Assembly: GCA_963556195.1 (NCBI GenBank)
Contig: OY744525.1
Location: 55,104,946 to 55,168,945 of the forward strand
DNA: 64,000 nt
Reading direction: 5' to 3'
Origin: Sepiola atlantica
Taxonomy: Eukaryota; Mollusca; Cephalopoda; Sepiida; Sepiolidae
The translations under genes and the position numbers were made by a program. The notes beneath the pieces are model-generated. The model searched no databases. It saw only the letters and a program-made list of their open reading frames with translations, and was not told the DNA's origin. Below, in pieces: positions 1 to 12,499 of this stretch. How positions within the stretch are numbered: the first letter of the stretch is position 1; each line of letters begins with the position of its first letter.

Positions 1-896
<896 letters not shown>

Positions 897-975
897 AGGA
901 TTAAATGAATTAGAGCATTCCAATTGTTCAAAGAATTAGAACAACAAGTCTATTATCGCGTACGGTCGTTTATGC

Positions 976-1129
976 GATACTTAGAAGGCAATACAATGCA
1001 GAGGTGTGACGGATAGACACAAGTTGGAGCAAATAAGTTAGATAGTTTGTGTTCCACGATTATATGTCTTATTTGCTCCAATATGTGTCTATCCGTCGCA
1101 CCTCTGCATTGTATTGCCTTCTAAGTATC
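976..1129. mobile_element. Hairpin (MITE-like) element, 154 bp
   Basis: Two 62-nt arms (976-1037 and 1068-1129) are near-perfect reverse complements around a 30-nt loop. The arms begin GATACTTAGAAGGC. This is the structure of a short foldback or MITE-type element. No coding capacity is present. I could not define a target-site duplication, so the superfamily is unknown. Confidence 0.75.
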
Positions 1130-1299
1130 ACATTTCTATATACAAGTAAACAATGCTTCATGAAAACTGCATAAACCTCTTTTATATATATATATAATTC
1201 CTGTTAGGTTTTGTTCATGGAAGTTAATCCAGTGATAACCCTTACGTTGTTTATTTGCTAGTGCTTAATAATAAAAAGTACTATATATTTATTTGGTAT

Positions 1300-1331
1300 A
1301 TATATGTGTATGTATATATATATACATCTGA

Positions 1332-1369
<38 letters not shown>

Positions 1370-1400
1370 CTATATATATATATATATATATATATTTACA
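1300..1400. repeat. Composite (TA)n/(CT)n microsatellite
   Basis: TA blocks flank a CT run; simple-sequence DNA only. Confidence 0.9.
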
Positions 1401-2099
1401 AATAATTATTAAATCATGTATACTTACATACGCCGGCGTATCAAGCTTACGCTTTCATCAGTGCAAGAAGGAACAATTTCAGACGATCATAGGGCGCGAA
1501 CCCGGTTCACAGAGTTAACCAATACTCCGCACGCTTTCGCTCTATTTCCACGGCCATCAGAAATTTTCACGGTATGCAGGAGAATTTAAGTTCTATTTAT
1601 GCTTAAATACAGCGGGCAGTAAACAGCAGACAGTCAAGAGGGTTCGATGAACGTTATCGGAATATTGCTTATAGCTAAGTGACAGTCTGTTTTTAATATC
1701 TCCGAGCAGTACTCAACTTTAATTTCTTAAAGGGGCTTTATAATAATAATAATAAACAGAAGCATGATTCTTAGAAACAGTTAATTATGTTCTTTTTAAT
1801 TACAAATATTTTTGAGGATAGAAATTAAAATATTGTTTGGTGATTTCATTTATTAACGTTTTTATTAGCTTCGAAAAAGGCTTTTATGTGAAGTATTAAT
1901 CACTTACATGCTAGGATCAGGTGATCCTTGTTCATATTGGGCATTACCATAGCTACGATACGTTTAGGTATTATTCATTTCTTGAGGGTGCCTAGTAACC
2001 TTTTTCTCGTAGGCTCCATACATAGTATTCCAGAAGATTGAGATTTAGAGAGTTAGCAGACCACATGTTAGGGGTCACGTGATCACGAAAATTTCTTTT
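1400..2099. other. No recognised feature
   Basis: Unique-looking AT-rich sequence with a short (TAA)n near 1740. No supported gene or repeat copy. Confidence 0.45.
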
Positions 2100-2650
2100 A
2101 CTCATTACAAGTGTGCAAATATCTCAACTGGACCATCTGCAAAAATTGACTATCCGGTGTAGCAGCAAGTTCTGGGAACATATACCAGAAAGAACTGTTG
2201 GAAATACGCCATCCACCATCCACTGTGACAATGCAATCCTTACAGCTACATACTTAGAAAACGGAGCTGGTAACCCTGACATAGTGATAGGGGGACAAAA
2301 AAGGAGAGTAGCAACCCTAATTGAAGTCAGTATCCCTAATGATGCTAGCTTAAAGAGAATCTAAGAGGGATAATATAACTAAATACCAAGGTATTATGTA
2401 AGACATGAAAAGAAATTGGAATCATCATTCCAGTAATCATAGGAGTTGCGGGGTTCATGAAAAATAATTTCAAAAAGTACCTGGAGAATATACCCGGTAA
2501 ATCAAGTGCAAGAGAGATCCAAACAATTGTGCTTAAAGAGACGGTTAGAATCATAAAAAGATCTCTCGGTTGGAGTCTCTGAAATAGCGGGTGAATGCCT
2601 GTCGTCCGGTAGGATTTCCAATCCCCAGCATAAACAAGACGATAAGAAAA
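2100..2650 (+). pseudogene. R2-like LINE ORF C-terminus and 3' tail
   Basis: The frame at 2113-2364 carries CSSKFWEHIPERTVGN followed by NPDIVIGG and ATLIEVSIPNDAS. The PD...(D/E)x pattern resembles the PD-(D/E)XK endonuclease region at the C-terminus of R2-type LINEs. Downstream reading frames continue the family tail (FKKYLENIPG, then a stretch like TVRIIKRSL) with frame changes. A second copy of the same element lies at 40240-42060, which confirms it as a dispersed repeat. It is 5' truncated and frameshifted, so inactive. The clade assignment (R2/NeSL-like) is inference from remembered family features. Confidence 0.6.
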
Positions 2651-2819
2651 TTGGAAAAAAAAAACAATGGAACGTCTTTGTTGACAACATTTCCGATTTC
2701 TAACACATGGTTTTCTTTTACAATCGACCTAATAGATCTTCTATGATTACCACAAACGGTGTGCTGTACATGCCGAATAAATTCAGATGTTCTAATGCTA
2801 CAAGTGTGTCTAGAATGTC

Positions 2820-2960
2820 TCTTATATTTTGATAATGGTGATAGCTTTTCAGCTTAAGCCTTTTACCGCTTGCGGGTTTGTGTAACGAAATATCTCATTA
2901 ACCTTTATCCTCGAGTACCGTCTGGCCTTGATAAGTGGTGACCATTAAGTAAAAACTGAA
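2820..2960 (+). mobile_element. LINE 3' tail fragment
   Basis: The stretch from about 2905 to 2945 (cctcgagtaccgtctgg, then ttgataagtggtgacc) matches the end of the LINE copies at 10600-11225 and 20230-20885 and the reverse strand at 41236-41300. Only the 3' untranslated tail remains. Confidence 0.6.
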
Positions 2961-3497
2961 TATCAAGCGACTTTTAAATATGTTTTTTTTTAAATTTCTA
3001 CATTGCTATATTCAGCATTTATAGTCACGGTAATAATAAAAAGATAAATACGGTAAAAATAACCTATGTTCTCAAATAGCTTACGTAAAGTTAAAGTTAC
3101 ATATTCGCTTTAGATTGACGACTGTATTCCGAAAATATTGGCTGGTCGGTCGATTATGGACGAGCTATATTTCTCACATTAAACTGAGTTTGTGTTAAAC
3201 ATTGCTGCTGTGGGGGGGGGGGGGCAGGTAAACAAAGCCAACAAACTGTTGACCGTTTGTATTATGTGGATTATTCGAACTACTGTTCTCATTTTTTATG
3301 TCATTCTCACAACGTTTCGGCCGATGTAACATCTTTAGGTTCATCTTGTCGAACTCGGGAATTTTTATGTCGAGCTCGGGAATCTGTACGGAATTTCGAA
3401 CGAAACCTTTTATTTCATCCACAGGGGTATCTTGTTCTCGTTCCATCAGCTATGACCAGGTAGAAGTCTTAAGTAATTCGTAATCGTATTCTTAGTA
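2960..3497. other. No recognised feature; G-run at 3213-3224
   Basis: AT-rich DNA with a run of about 12 G. An 83-codon minus-strand frame (3195-3446) is open, but I see no family resemblance, signal peptide or splice context that supports it. Confidence 0.4.
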
Positions 3498-3592
3498 TTG
3501 CCCGCACTGAGGATTGACCCTTCAACCTTCAGAAGACTGTCACTTAGAACTTATTATCACTTAGCGCTTATACCCGTTAGGCCACAGGTTCT
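3498..3592 (-). repeat. tRNA-headed SINE fragment
   Basis: On the minus strand TGGCCTAACGGG fits a pol III A box. About 60 nt downstream GGGTCAATCCTC fits a B box. Spacing and order are those of a tRNA-derived SINE head. The cloverleaf is not conserved well enough to call a tRNA gene. Confidence 0.55.
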
Positions 3593-3599
3593 TTTCGGA

Positions 3600-4559
3600 C
3601 ACAAATTATGAATCGTCATCTGAAAAATGCCGAAACATAATATTGGTAGTTTAATATTCGATTATTTTCATAATTGTTAAAGGTTGGCTCAGAATGTTGA
3701 GATGGACGTCGTTGGGAAAATAGTACCCGGAGTGGAACGGGTGAAAAGGGTTCAAACACTGTTTGCGGCGCACGGTGAGTTCGGCTGAATCGTTTAACGT
3801 GTTTTAGGCTATTTTTTTTTGCTGTTGTATTTTTATTTATTTAGTGCACCACTTGAAGAAAAAAGGAAAAAAAAACCCCTATAAAACTGGTGCCGAAGAT
3901 CTCACCGATTTTCGGGTAGCGTGATGGAGGTGGAAACACTTTCATAGGAGGTCAAGTTTTTTTTTGCGGTTTAAAGAGAAATTAGCCGACGAGTGGGTGG
4001 GTCCGTTAAAGGACGTGATGGTTGGGATGCGTAGGGAGGAGAAAAACGTTCAACGTAGTGACCAAGAATCTTGAATTAGGTAAGTAGGGTCTGGAAAGAA
4101 TTGGACGAGACGTACAAATAAACGGAAATATTTTGGGGCGAAAACGTCCGCTCGAAGCGGGAGAGACGAAGAAGGAAATCTCAAATCACAGCGAAACAAG
4201 AACAAATCCTTAAGATGCGCCCATTCAATCTACGCGTTTAGCGATGAAAATGCTATTTCGAACATAAGTATGACAGATCGGCGAACGAGATATTTCAAAC
4301 TTAAGCGCGATTGACCCGAAGACAGAGCATCTTATAGAGATGCATGGACGCATCAAAAATGATATTCACAACTTAAGAACGACGGATTAAAGAAAATAAC
4401 CTAAAAAAGACTTTTGAGTCAATCCAACCCCTAACTTAACTTACATAGTTAAGGCCATAGCCACAATCGACACAGCGATTATAATAAAGTTTAGCCATCT
4501 AGTTTTTTTTAATATTAAGATTTATTTAAAAACTATTAGGGCTACCCGACATTGTATAT
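3600..4559. other. No gene recognised; dispersed-repeat remnants
   Basis: The segment near 4205-4360 (cttaagatgcgcccatt, and gagatgcatggacgcatc) resembles short stretches near 6455-6490 and 54170-54200, so it is probably an old dispersed repeat. Otherwise featureless. Confidence 0.4.
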
Positions 4560-4599
4560 TTGTTGGTATCTGTCTGTCTCAGGAAGCAATGGAGTTCTG

Positions 4600-5414
4600 C
4601 CACTCAAATTAATCCGTTGTCGAATTGCAGCGTCTGCAGTGACTGTGCAAGCATATATTGGATTGGACACGCAAATGTTGCAGTCGCCACAGATGTTGGT
4701 GGTGTCTTGTTGCTAGAGTTCTGTTGCAGCCCTCTGCCGTCTGTGCTCTCTCCTCTTTCTCCACTGCTGGTCCCTCCTTTCCTCACTCCTCTTGGAGCAT
4801 GCTGTTACAGTTCTTCTCCAGCGGCTGCGGTATTAACATACGGACTCCCAGCCTGTTGGTTCGATGCCACCTGCCCTCATGCCTCGCTTGTAGACATCTT
4901 TATAGCGTAGAACAGGTCTTCCTGCTGATCTGGAGCCGGTTGCGATCTCACCGCATAGAATATTCTTTAGTGTCCTCCCATCGTCTATTCGCCTGGCGTG
5001 ACCAATACACCGGAGTCGTCGTTGGGCGAACAGAGCGAACATGCTTGGGATGTCCACCTGATCAAGGACGATCTTGTTTGAGACATGGTCCTGCCAGGTT
5101 ATTACTAGGATCATCCTGAGGCTGCGCAGGTGGAAGGTGTTGAGTCTGCTCTCTTGTCGAAAGTAATGCTGCGTGATGAGCACACAGGTCTGGTACGCTT
5201 TCATCTTGGTATTGGTGGTCAGCATTTGATTATTCCAGACATTCTTCGTCAAGCGAGCCATGGTTGTTGCCGCCTTGCCGATAGTCTGTGGAGTTCTACG
5301 TCCAGGGAGAAATTGCTGGAGATGGTGGAGCACAGATGTGAAGTTCTCGACGGCCTCAATAGTGTAGTCGCCAATGTTGATGTTTGGGGCACTGCTTACC
5401 TCTTGGCCCAACAT
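4600..5414 (-). pseudogene. RTE-like LINE ORF2 C-terminal region
   Basis: The minus-strand frame 5414-4833 encodes about 193 residues. They include RLTKNVWNNQMLTTNTKMKA, SRLNTFHLRSLRMILVITWQ and AQRRLRCIGHARRIDDGR, the signature of the C-terminal third of a widespread animal non-LTR retrotransposon ORF2 (RTE-like by my recollection). The YG residues usual after the CVLITQHY segment are lost. Downstream (4786-4604, another frame) remains of a C-terminal zinc-finger-like tail follow, so the copy is frameshifted. The reverse transcriptase core is missing (5' truncation). It is an inactive insertion. Confidence 0.75.
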
Positions 5415-5766
5415 GTAAGTCTTTTTTAAGGCTAATAATCATACTAAATTCTCTGCATGCGTGCCCGAAGCTATCGCTGCAATGCTTCTTCAGTGCTGCT
5501 TAATTAGAGAAGAGCACTTGGGCGAGGTTGAAGAGAGTGTCACGACTTCTGGTAAGGAATTGTATGCGGTCCTGGATAAATAAGTAGAAATTAAAAAAAT
5601 ATATTTCTCTCTCTCTCCCTACACTCTCTTTCCTCTCTCTCACACTCTCTCTCTCTCTGTATCTATCTCTCCCTTCTCTCTCTCTCTCTCTGACAACATG
5701 CTCAATATAATACAAAGCAAAAAAGAAGGCTAGAAAGAAAAAGATGAAGTCACTGAATTGACTGTT
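5415..5766. repeat. Mostly simple CT-rich sequence
   Basis: 5605-5695 is an interrupted (CT)n tract; the flanks show nothing recognisable. Confidence 0.6.
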
Positions 5767-6196
5767 TGGGTAAAATTGAAAGTATTCACTTCATCATGGC
5801 CGCCGTATCTGAAATCGGAAATTGCGAACAGGTGTTAATTAAAACAATGAACAATTATTTTAAGCCTCATAGCTTTTGGCGAAATTTTTATTTTATCATT
5901 TATAAAAAAAAACAGTTTGAATTTATTATTTGTGAATAATCGTTTGTTACTTTGTAATTATATTTTGTTAATAATCATTAATCAAACTATTTCAAAATAG
6001 TTTCAAAATAAAAATGAACGATTCCAATTATAAAACAAAGTTTGACTATTTGTTAATACTTAAACAAATTGTTGAAAACAAATTATTATTTACCAAATAA
6101 AAAAAAACAGGGATTTTTTTTATTAACAACGGTTTGCAATTTCCGATTTCAGATACGGCAATCATGATGAAATGGATACTTTCTAGTTTACCATTA
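5767..6196. mobile_element. Non-autonomous inverted-repeat element, about 430 bp
   Basis: The left arm (about 5767-5835) and right arm (about 6128-6196) are reverse complements with a few mismatches. Both contain CCGTATCTGAAATCGGAAAT in opposite orientation. The interior is very AT-rich and non-coding. This is the architecture of a MITE or foldback element. No clear target duplication was found. Confidence 0.7.
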
Positions 6197-7043
6197 TTTG
6201 GCTTAATTTCAGGATTCTTTTTGGAATATTTATCAGTAAGAATTAAAGGAATCCAACGCACTAATTTGATCCCTGGTGACCCCAAAGTGAATTGATATGT
6301 CAGTATTTTTTTTTTACCATAACCAGCACTGAATCCCAAAAGTTAAGGTTTATAAGTGTATCTTGTGTAATTTCTGAGTTTTTAATCGGACGCACACAAA
6401 CGGAAATACGACTTTCCTTTATATAATAGAAAACAAAAACGGAGGAATTGACGGACAAAGCATTTCATAGAGATGCTAGGACGCATCTAATAAAAACGGG
6501 AACACGTGACAGCACAGACAGAGAGAAATGTTATGCCTTTCCTATATCCCTTCACTCACTTTTCCCCGTCTCTATTTTCATTACAACCCTTTCTCTCAAC
6601 CTTCTATCTCTCTCTTTGTCTTCCTTTTTCTCTATTTCTCAATTTCTCTACTTCTCTCTCACCCCCTCTCTCTTTGTATCTCTTCCCCCCTCTCTCTCTC
6701 TCCATTAATTGTTCTTCGCCATCTCTAGCTTACTCTATCTTTTCTCTTCTTTCACACGCATGCGTGCACGTGTTAATGTTTATGGAATTGATAGCTAAAA
6801 ATACAAAATGGCGTTATATCCGTGTACCGTTACACATTTGTGTGATTCCTTTCAACCAGTCCGCAATCTACACAACAACAAAAAAAACATTTTATTATTA
6901 TTTTGAACAGACCACTTCTTGGTGTGGATACTCCAATCGTCATACACTTTTTTGCCTCTCGATAACAAACAAGTGTTTTTTTAATCTAAATTTGTAATTT
7001 TACTTGTTATATGAGACGATTCCGGATTTCGCCATAGCGTTTA
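6197..7043. other. No gene; (CT)-rich stretch at 6585-6710
   Basis: Open frames at 6448-6997 are low-complexity Ser/Leu/Phe translations of the CT-rich tract and have no family resemblance. Confidence 0.5.
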
Positions 7044-7141
7044 AAACTACGGCAGCACAGAACGCTTACTATATTGGCGTATTAGATGCTTCATGCACTC
7101 AAAACGTCAAATATAGTGAGCGTTCTGTGCTACCGTAGTTT
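7044..7141. mobile_element. Hairpin (MITE-like) element, 98 bp
   Basis: Arms of about 32 nt (7044-7075 and 7109-7141) starting AAACTACGGCAGCACAGAAC are near-perfect reverse complements around a loop of about 33 nt. Confidence 0.7.
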
Positions 7142-7659
7142 GATAAATACACACACAACATGGCGATAATTGTAATGTTAGTATCTAATTATGTCAATAC
7201 TTAGTCGTAGCTGTGTTAGAAACAGAATTTTGCACGCCAAGTAGACTAAATGCAAACATGTGCAATGCTGCATGTTTAGTGGGTTTCATAGTTGCAATGC
7301 ATGCAGACGACAGACTTGAAGCGAGAAAAATTATTTAACTGAGGGAAGGCTGACTACTCAAGAAATGGGAAATATATCTGGCTTGGACTTTGACCACCCA
7401 AAATTTGATTTCTTCAATTGGAAATGTTAGTGCCTCTTTAAACGGATGTTTACGCTGAGAGTAAAGCACGAGAAAAATTAATGTGCATCCAGATACGTGA
7501 CCTCGAGGAAGAACTTTTTATGTCCATAGATAAAACTGACCTCGGACTTCCAAGTGGATTGTTGGGTAGTCTACCAAATGACAGAGCATATATATATATA
7601 TCATTTTTTTGCCTTGCACATTTTTGACATTACCATTTCATGTGTTTAGGGAGAGAGAG
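7142..7659. other. No recognised feature
   Basis: AT-rich DNA with a short TA run near 7588. No coding frame with family resemblance. Confidence 0.4.
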
Positions 7660-7939
7660 AGAGAAAGCAAATAGCAAGTCCGACAACCTCCAGCTGTATA
7701 AAGTAAATTAGGAAAGACATTCTTACCTCTATTTCTATAATGAGACGTTTACTCTTTTTTCCTTTCTTTTTTCTATACAAATTGGTACTTAAAAAAAAAA
7801 TTTCTTGTTTGAGATATTTTCTTTCCTTCTTATTTCGTCTTTTGTTAATTTCACCGATTAATACGTTATTTTATATGACTATGAATATTGGCGCAAACAT
7901 TGGAGAAGCATAATTTTTTTCCGTCATTTTTGTACACTC

Positions 7940-7945
<6 letters not shown>
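7660..7945 (+). repeat. Dispersed repeat, copy A (partner at 51130-51460)
   Basis: Shares several blocks in order with 51130-51460, for example CAAATAGCAAGTC, TCCATAATGAGAC-like, CGTTATTTTATATGA and GAAGCAT. Each copy is about 290-330 bp with polypyrimidine inserts. It has no coding capacity and its class is unknown. The mariner at 7997 is inserted just past its end. Confidence 0.6.

Positions 7946-7997
<52 letters not shown>
7940..7997. repeat. (TA)n microsatellite
   Basis: Pure TA run that served as the insertion target of the adjoining mariner. Confidence 0.95.
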
Positions 7998-8000
<3 letters not shown>

Positions 8001-9303
8001 GCCTGTCTAGAAAGTATCCGACCATTATTTTTCCGTGCGAAATAGAAACGATAGGGCGGCGTCACTCTACACAGTAAGGGAAGACACCTTTATGCGCATG
8101 TGTGAATTTTATCACCGCTTTCCTGCGCGTTAGTCGCTGCCTGTCGGTTGCTGAGTGAGGTGCTACACAACGTGTTTGTCGGATTACCGATTCTCTCAAG
8201 ATGACTGAACGTGTTGAGCAAAGGTACTGCATCAAATTTTGTCAAAAGCTTGCTGATTCTCAAAGCAAAACAATTCGTAAGATTGTGCAGGTGTTTGGAG
8301 AAGATGCGATAGGTGTAAAACAATTTAAGGAGTGGTTCAACCGATTCAAAAATGTCCCCACATCAGCGGAGAGTGACAAGCGTTTTGGCAGGCCCCAAAC
8401 TGCTTGGATGGCAGCTGTTGTTGAGAGGGTGCGGAATTTGTGATGGAAGATCGTCGTTCAACCGTTCGGGAGATTGTTCAAGAGGTCGGAGTGAGTAAAG
8501 ATTCTGCACATGCAATTTTGCGTGATGATTTGAACATGCACATGGCTGTAAAATTTGTGCCCAAGTTGTTGTCGCAGGAACAAAAAGACCTCCGTTTTCA
8601 AGTTGCACAGGACCTTCTGGAAACCGCCAACACTGATCATGGGTTTCTGAACACTGATAACTGGAGATGAGTACGGGTACGATCCAGAAAAAAAAGACAG
8701 TCGTCGCAATGGAAGTATCCCGAGTCTCCAAGCCCCCCCCCCCAAATGCGCGACAGGTGCGAAGTAAAATTAAGGTGATGCTGACTGTCTCCTTTGATAT
8801 GCGTTGAATTTTGCATCACGAATACGCACCGGAAGGACTAACAAAGGAGTACTATCAAGATGTTTAGCCGTGATGCAGTTCGGCGCAAAAGACCAGACAT
8901 GTGGACGGCGAAAAACTGGCAACTCCATCACGACAACGTCCCCGCACATTCATCCGAATTGACCCAACATTTCTTGGCCAAACATGGAATTCCAGTCGTT
9001 CGCAAACCTCCATACTATCAAGACATGGCTCTTTGTGACTTCTGGTTGTTTCGAAAATTGAAGACACCACGTAGAGGTTCCCGTTTTGAGACTAGAGAAG
9101 AGATAATGTGGAACGCGACGGCGGAGATGAACACCCTTCCAAAATAAATTATCCAGATGTGTTTCCGGCAGTGGATGGATCGGTGGGCTAAGTGTGTGCA
9201 AGCACAAGGGGCCTACTTTGAAGGTGATTAGAGTCCCAACCCCGTCAGGTATTTGAAATATTTTTTTCTGGTTTAAAGTCAGATACTTTTTAGACATGCC
9301 TCG
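7997..9303 (+). mobile_element. Mariner-type DNA transposon, complete ends
   Basis: Both termini are visible. The left end reads TGAGGCCTGTCTAGAAAGTA and the right end, on the minus strand, reads CGAGGCATGTCTAAAAAGTA. They agree over about 26 bp with a few mismatches. Each is flanked by TA (7995-7996 and 9304-9305), the target duplication of Tc1/mariner elements. The length of about 1.3 kb is standard for mariner. The single transposase gene inside is broken by frameshifts, so the copy is non-autonomous but structurally complete. Confidence 0.92.
8201..9231 (+). pseudogene. Mariner transposase, frameshifted (DD34D type)
   Basis: The reading starts at ATG 8201. An N-terminal helix-turn-helix domain follows (MTERVEQRYCIKFCQKLA, KQFKEWFNRFKN). 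After a frame change at about 8440 it continues with EDRRSTVREIVQEVGVSKDS and VAQDLLETANTD. A second frame change precedes the first catalytic Asp (ITGDEYGYDPE, near 8655-8685). The second and third catalytic residues are in HHDNVPAHSS and MALCDFWLF at 8860-9147, with 34 residues between the two aspartates. The C-terminal RQWMDRWAKCVQAQGAYFEG lies in yet another frame and ends at TAG 9229-9231. At least three frameshifts are needed, so it is inactive. Confidence 0.9.
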
Positions 9304-9767
9304 TATATAAACACTTTTTTTCTCACTAGTTTATTTGTAGGCAAACCGATACATTGTAATGTAACAGCGTCTCGGCTAAAGGATGTTTGCTTGAAGTTGT
9401 TTGCCTATTTATACACGTCAATCCCTTACCGAACTGGGGAGGGGATTCAGTTGTTTATGGGACAGGGCGGGGATCTGGTACAAGAAACTAAGCTGAGTGG
9501 AAAGAGAGAGAGAGGGGAGGAGTGTAAGTGTTATCATCAATTGAACGAAACTGAAGACAAAACTTATAAAAATGACGACCGTTTGGATTTCTCTTGTTTC
9601 CACGTTTCTGATTAAAAGGCGTTGGTGAAAGAATTACAGTTTGAGGTAATCCGACGCCATCTTTTTTTTAAAATGTTTTCTTTTGTTTTTTTCTTCATTA
9701 TGCTTAAATGTGTCCTCGCAACTATATGAGAGCTTTTGTCCGTCGACCCGTCTTTGACGATCTATTG
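9304..9767. other. No recognised feature
   Basis: Short AT-rich spacer between two mariner copies; frames here have no family resemblance. Confidence 0.4.
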
Positions 9768-10287
9768 CGTTGGCCAAAAATTCGTTCGTTTTTTGAATAT
9801 CATGTTTTCGACCTACTAAAGATCGTTTTATATTCTTCAACTCCTCTATTTGGTGTAGCGAGTATGTTGATGTCAGTGTGTCATAAGCCACCGAGCAGAG
9901 AAGTTCTTACATTTTTGCTTTTATTTCAGACCTTATAATGGAAGATCAAACAGAGCACTACTAACATCTGACACTTTTCTTTTTACTATAGAAAAGGAAA
10001 GAAAGCCACATAAACCTGCATAAAGATATGCCATGTGTATGGGGAGAATGCTGTTACAGAACGGGTGTTTTATAAATGGTTTGCTCGATTCCGAAAATAA
10101 CATTTTCAGTGAGAGATGCTTCTCGCTCTGGCAAGCCAAAGATGATCGACAGTAACCAAGTGAAAGTCGTAGTTAAACAAGATTGCCGTTTGACAACCAG
10201 ACAAATCGCAGACATTCTCAAATTTTCTAAATCAAGCGTGGAAAATGAATTGCATAGACTCTGTTATGTTTCTAAACTTGATGTTTG
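9768..10287 (+). pseudogene. Second mariner remnant, N-terminal transposase
   Basis: 9768-9795 (TTGGCCAAAAATTCGTTCG) resembles a mariner inverted terminus, of cecropia-like style by recollection. From about 9937 the broken frames give a transposase N-terminus: RSGKPKMIDSNQVKVVVKQD, then TTRQIADILKFSKSSVENEL, the second helix-turn-helix of mariner transposase. The frame stops at TGA 10286-10288. The catalytic half is absent. Confidence 0.7.
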
Positions 10288-10344
10288 AGTTCCTCCTTTC
10301 AAAAAAAAAAAAACGAACACACTGTTTGACCAACTCAATATTTA

Positions 10345-10495
10345 CTATTTTTGGAGTTTGTCTGTTCGCACGCAAATAGAAACATGAGATTAGTTGAGAG
10401 AAAAAAAAGGAATAAGCAGAGTATATGTTACTAAGGCAGTAGTTTTTACGATGCCAATACGCTAGTTCGAATCTCACGTATGTATAAAGGAGTTT
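10345..10495 (+). repeat. SINE-like repeat, copy 1
   Basis: About 90 bp (from GTCTGTTCGCACGCAAATAG) matches 11297-11397. It is followed by AGTTCGAATCTCAC, a good pol III B box, at about 10469. The A box is unclear. Probably a truncated tRNA-derived SINE. Confidence 0.5.
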
Positions 10496-10599
10496 TGAAA
10501 CTGGGTACGGCTCAGAATTATTTTCATATGGACGCCGTCTTAAAAATTAATTGCACAGAACACCCACACTAATACTAAAATATCAATATACAAATCAAA

Positions 10600-11225
10600 T
10601 TCTTTTAAGTATTTAGTTCGATAGTTTTGCAAATGCAGTCCTCTATCTTTATAAGATTCAAATACGTCCTAAGATGTTGTACTGTTGCCACATCTGAGGA
10701 GGTGCCGTCCAGTTCATCCTTTACTGCCTTGACATAGTACAAAGGCGACTTCGAAATCTAGTGGAAGATGTCCCCTTCTCTTCCCTTCAGTCTCTTTTTC
10801 ACAGAAAAGAGATTGCTAGTCTTTCTCCACTCTACCGTTATTTTCTCGACAGAGATTCAATCTATGCCCCCCCCCACTGTAAAATATTCACATATTCACG
10901 TCTTCCTACAACCACTGAAAATATTTTTCCTTTCTTCCTCTGTGTACCTAAATCCAAACGGAACTTTCATGAGCAAAATTTCTTTCCAAGAACTACCGTC
11001 AGTGGAACACATTACCACGGGCCTTCTTCCCAGCGGACTACAGCATGGCCGTTTTCAAATCCAATGTTAACAAGTTCTTGTTGGGCCGTCCTCTTTGATA
11101 GTCGGGTTGTGCCCAGTTTCGGCCATCGTGACCAACCCTTTACAGTGTTGTCTCACCGTCCATCTGACACGCTCATTGCCTCTTGTCCTCGAGTGACCAT
11201 TGCCTCTTCATAAGCGGTAGCTTTT
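10600..11225 (+). pseudogene. Jockey/CR1-like LINE ORF2 C-terminus, copy 1
   Basis: Broken frames encode the tail of a non-LTR reverse transcriptase: a block like FFLCVPKSKRNFHEQNFFPR, then MAVFKSNVNKFLLGRP in another frame. The 3' part (CCTCGAGTGACC) matches other copies in this window. 5' truncated, with frameshifts and stops. The clade label is inference. Confidence 0.7.
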
Positions 11226-11296
11226 TTTGTACATAAAAAGTCCCCTTTTAAACGATTAGTTCAGAATTGATCTAATCTATATACCATTAAGAAGTT

Positions 11297-11500
11297 ATGG
11301 TTTTTGGGGAGTCTGCCTGTTCGCACACAAATAAAAACATGTAATTGGTTGGAGAAAAACAAGAATAGGCAGCGTACACATTATTAAGGCAAAATTTATT
11401 ATAAACTGGATACGTCTTGATCGGCTCAATTAGCATAATTGTTAGAGTGTTGGCTAATGAGCTGAGAGATCGGGGTTCAATCTTTGGTCGAGTCATACCA
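11297..11500 (+). repeat. tRNA-headed SINE
   Basis: The first 100 bp repeat the segment at 10345. At 11419-11493 there is a tRNA-like stretch with an A-box-like GGCTCAATTAGCATAATT and a B box GGGGTTCAATC. The reverse strand at 22308-22360 carries a related head ending GTCGAGTCATACCAAA-like, so this is a dispersed family. Confidence 0.6.
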
Positions 11501-12499
11501 AATACTAAAAATAAAAGATATTTAATGCTATACACTCGTATTTATAAGGTTAAAGATCAAGGGTAAGTGGAGTGATCCTGGGCAAGGAGTGGCGCTATCC
11601 GCTACACTTGTGTGCAGTAACTAATGAAAGCGGAATCTTCAGAATGCCATCGACTATGGTCGACCACTTTACCTTTTTTTATATGTTTTATAAATTTAAA
11701 GAAATTGACATAACTTTATGACATCATTTTTTTTTTTTAACTAAGTGACCTTTGGATAATCCGCAAAAATAGACGTAAACAGTATTCAACATTTGTTCAA
11801 AGTGAATTATTTTTCTATTTTGCTTAAATACATAATTTTTAATGTTTTTTTGCCAATAAAAACAATGCGTAAATACATCCATCGTAGTTACTCATTCTCT
11901 CGTGCAAATACTATGTAGCGTATTTTTTTCCACGAAATTTCACGAATTATTTGTACTCGCTATAAAGCGGTAAAGATGGAATTTCACATGAACCAACATC
12001 GCTCAAGGAGCGGGTATGAATTAGTATTTTTCATTACTAAACGCATAGATTAAATGGACACATCTTATTTCAGAAACGTTTGAGAATTTCTATAAATAGC
12101 TCTATTCGTCGCTTGGTCTGTCCCGCTTGGTTTGAAATAACATTAACTTTAGTTTTACACGCTTCAGTTTCAAATATCAATTACGGCGATCTATAACGCT
12201 TAGGTTTTACACATCAGTTTTGTCGGTCAGTCACCAGACGGACTGCTTCGCCACATGATTGAGAACAAGATTTCGTCATTCATCACGATCTTAGGCCAGT
12301 GTTTCAGCTGTCATGAGCGCTATACCAGTCTCAACGTTTATCTGGTCAGCCTGTCTCTTTGGTATCTGTTCTCTTGATATTTTTTCGATTAAATCTTTTT
12401 ATATAATTACTTTTATATAGCTGAAGTCTGGTAGTTGGGTAATATGTCAAAACAACGTTAATCACTTTATCGAATAACGTCGTTGATAGATCTGTTAAT
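11501..12499. other. No gene recognised
   Basis: AT-rich sequence. Around 12110-12190 isolated GTTTGAAAT-type motifs resemble the minisatellite unit that becomes tandem after 12500. Confidence 0.4.

Noticed and set aside
3195..3446. Minus-strand 83-codon frame resembling a normal protein
   Set aside because: No recognisable family, no splice or promoter context and no second copy; could be an exon but I cannot support it.
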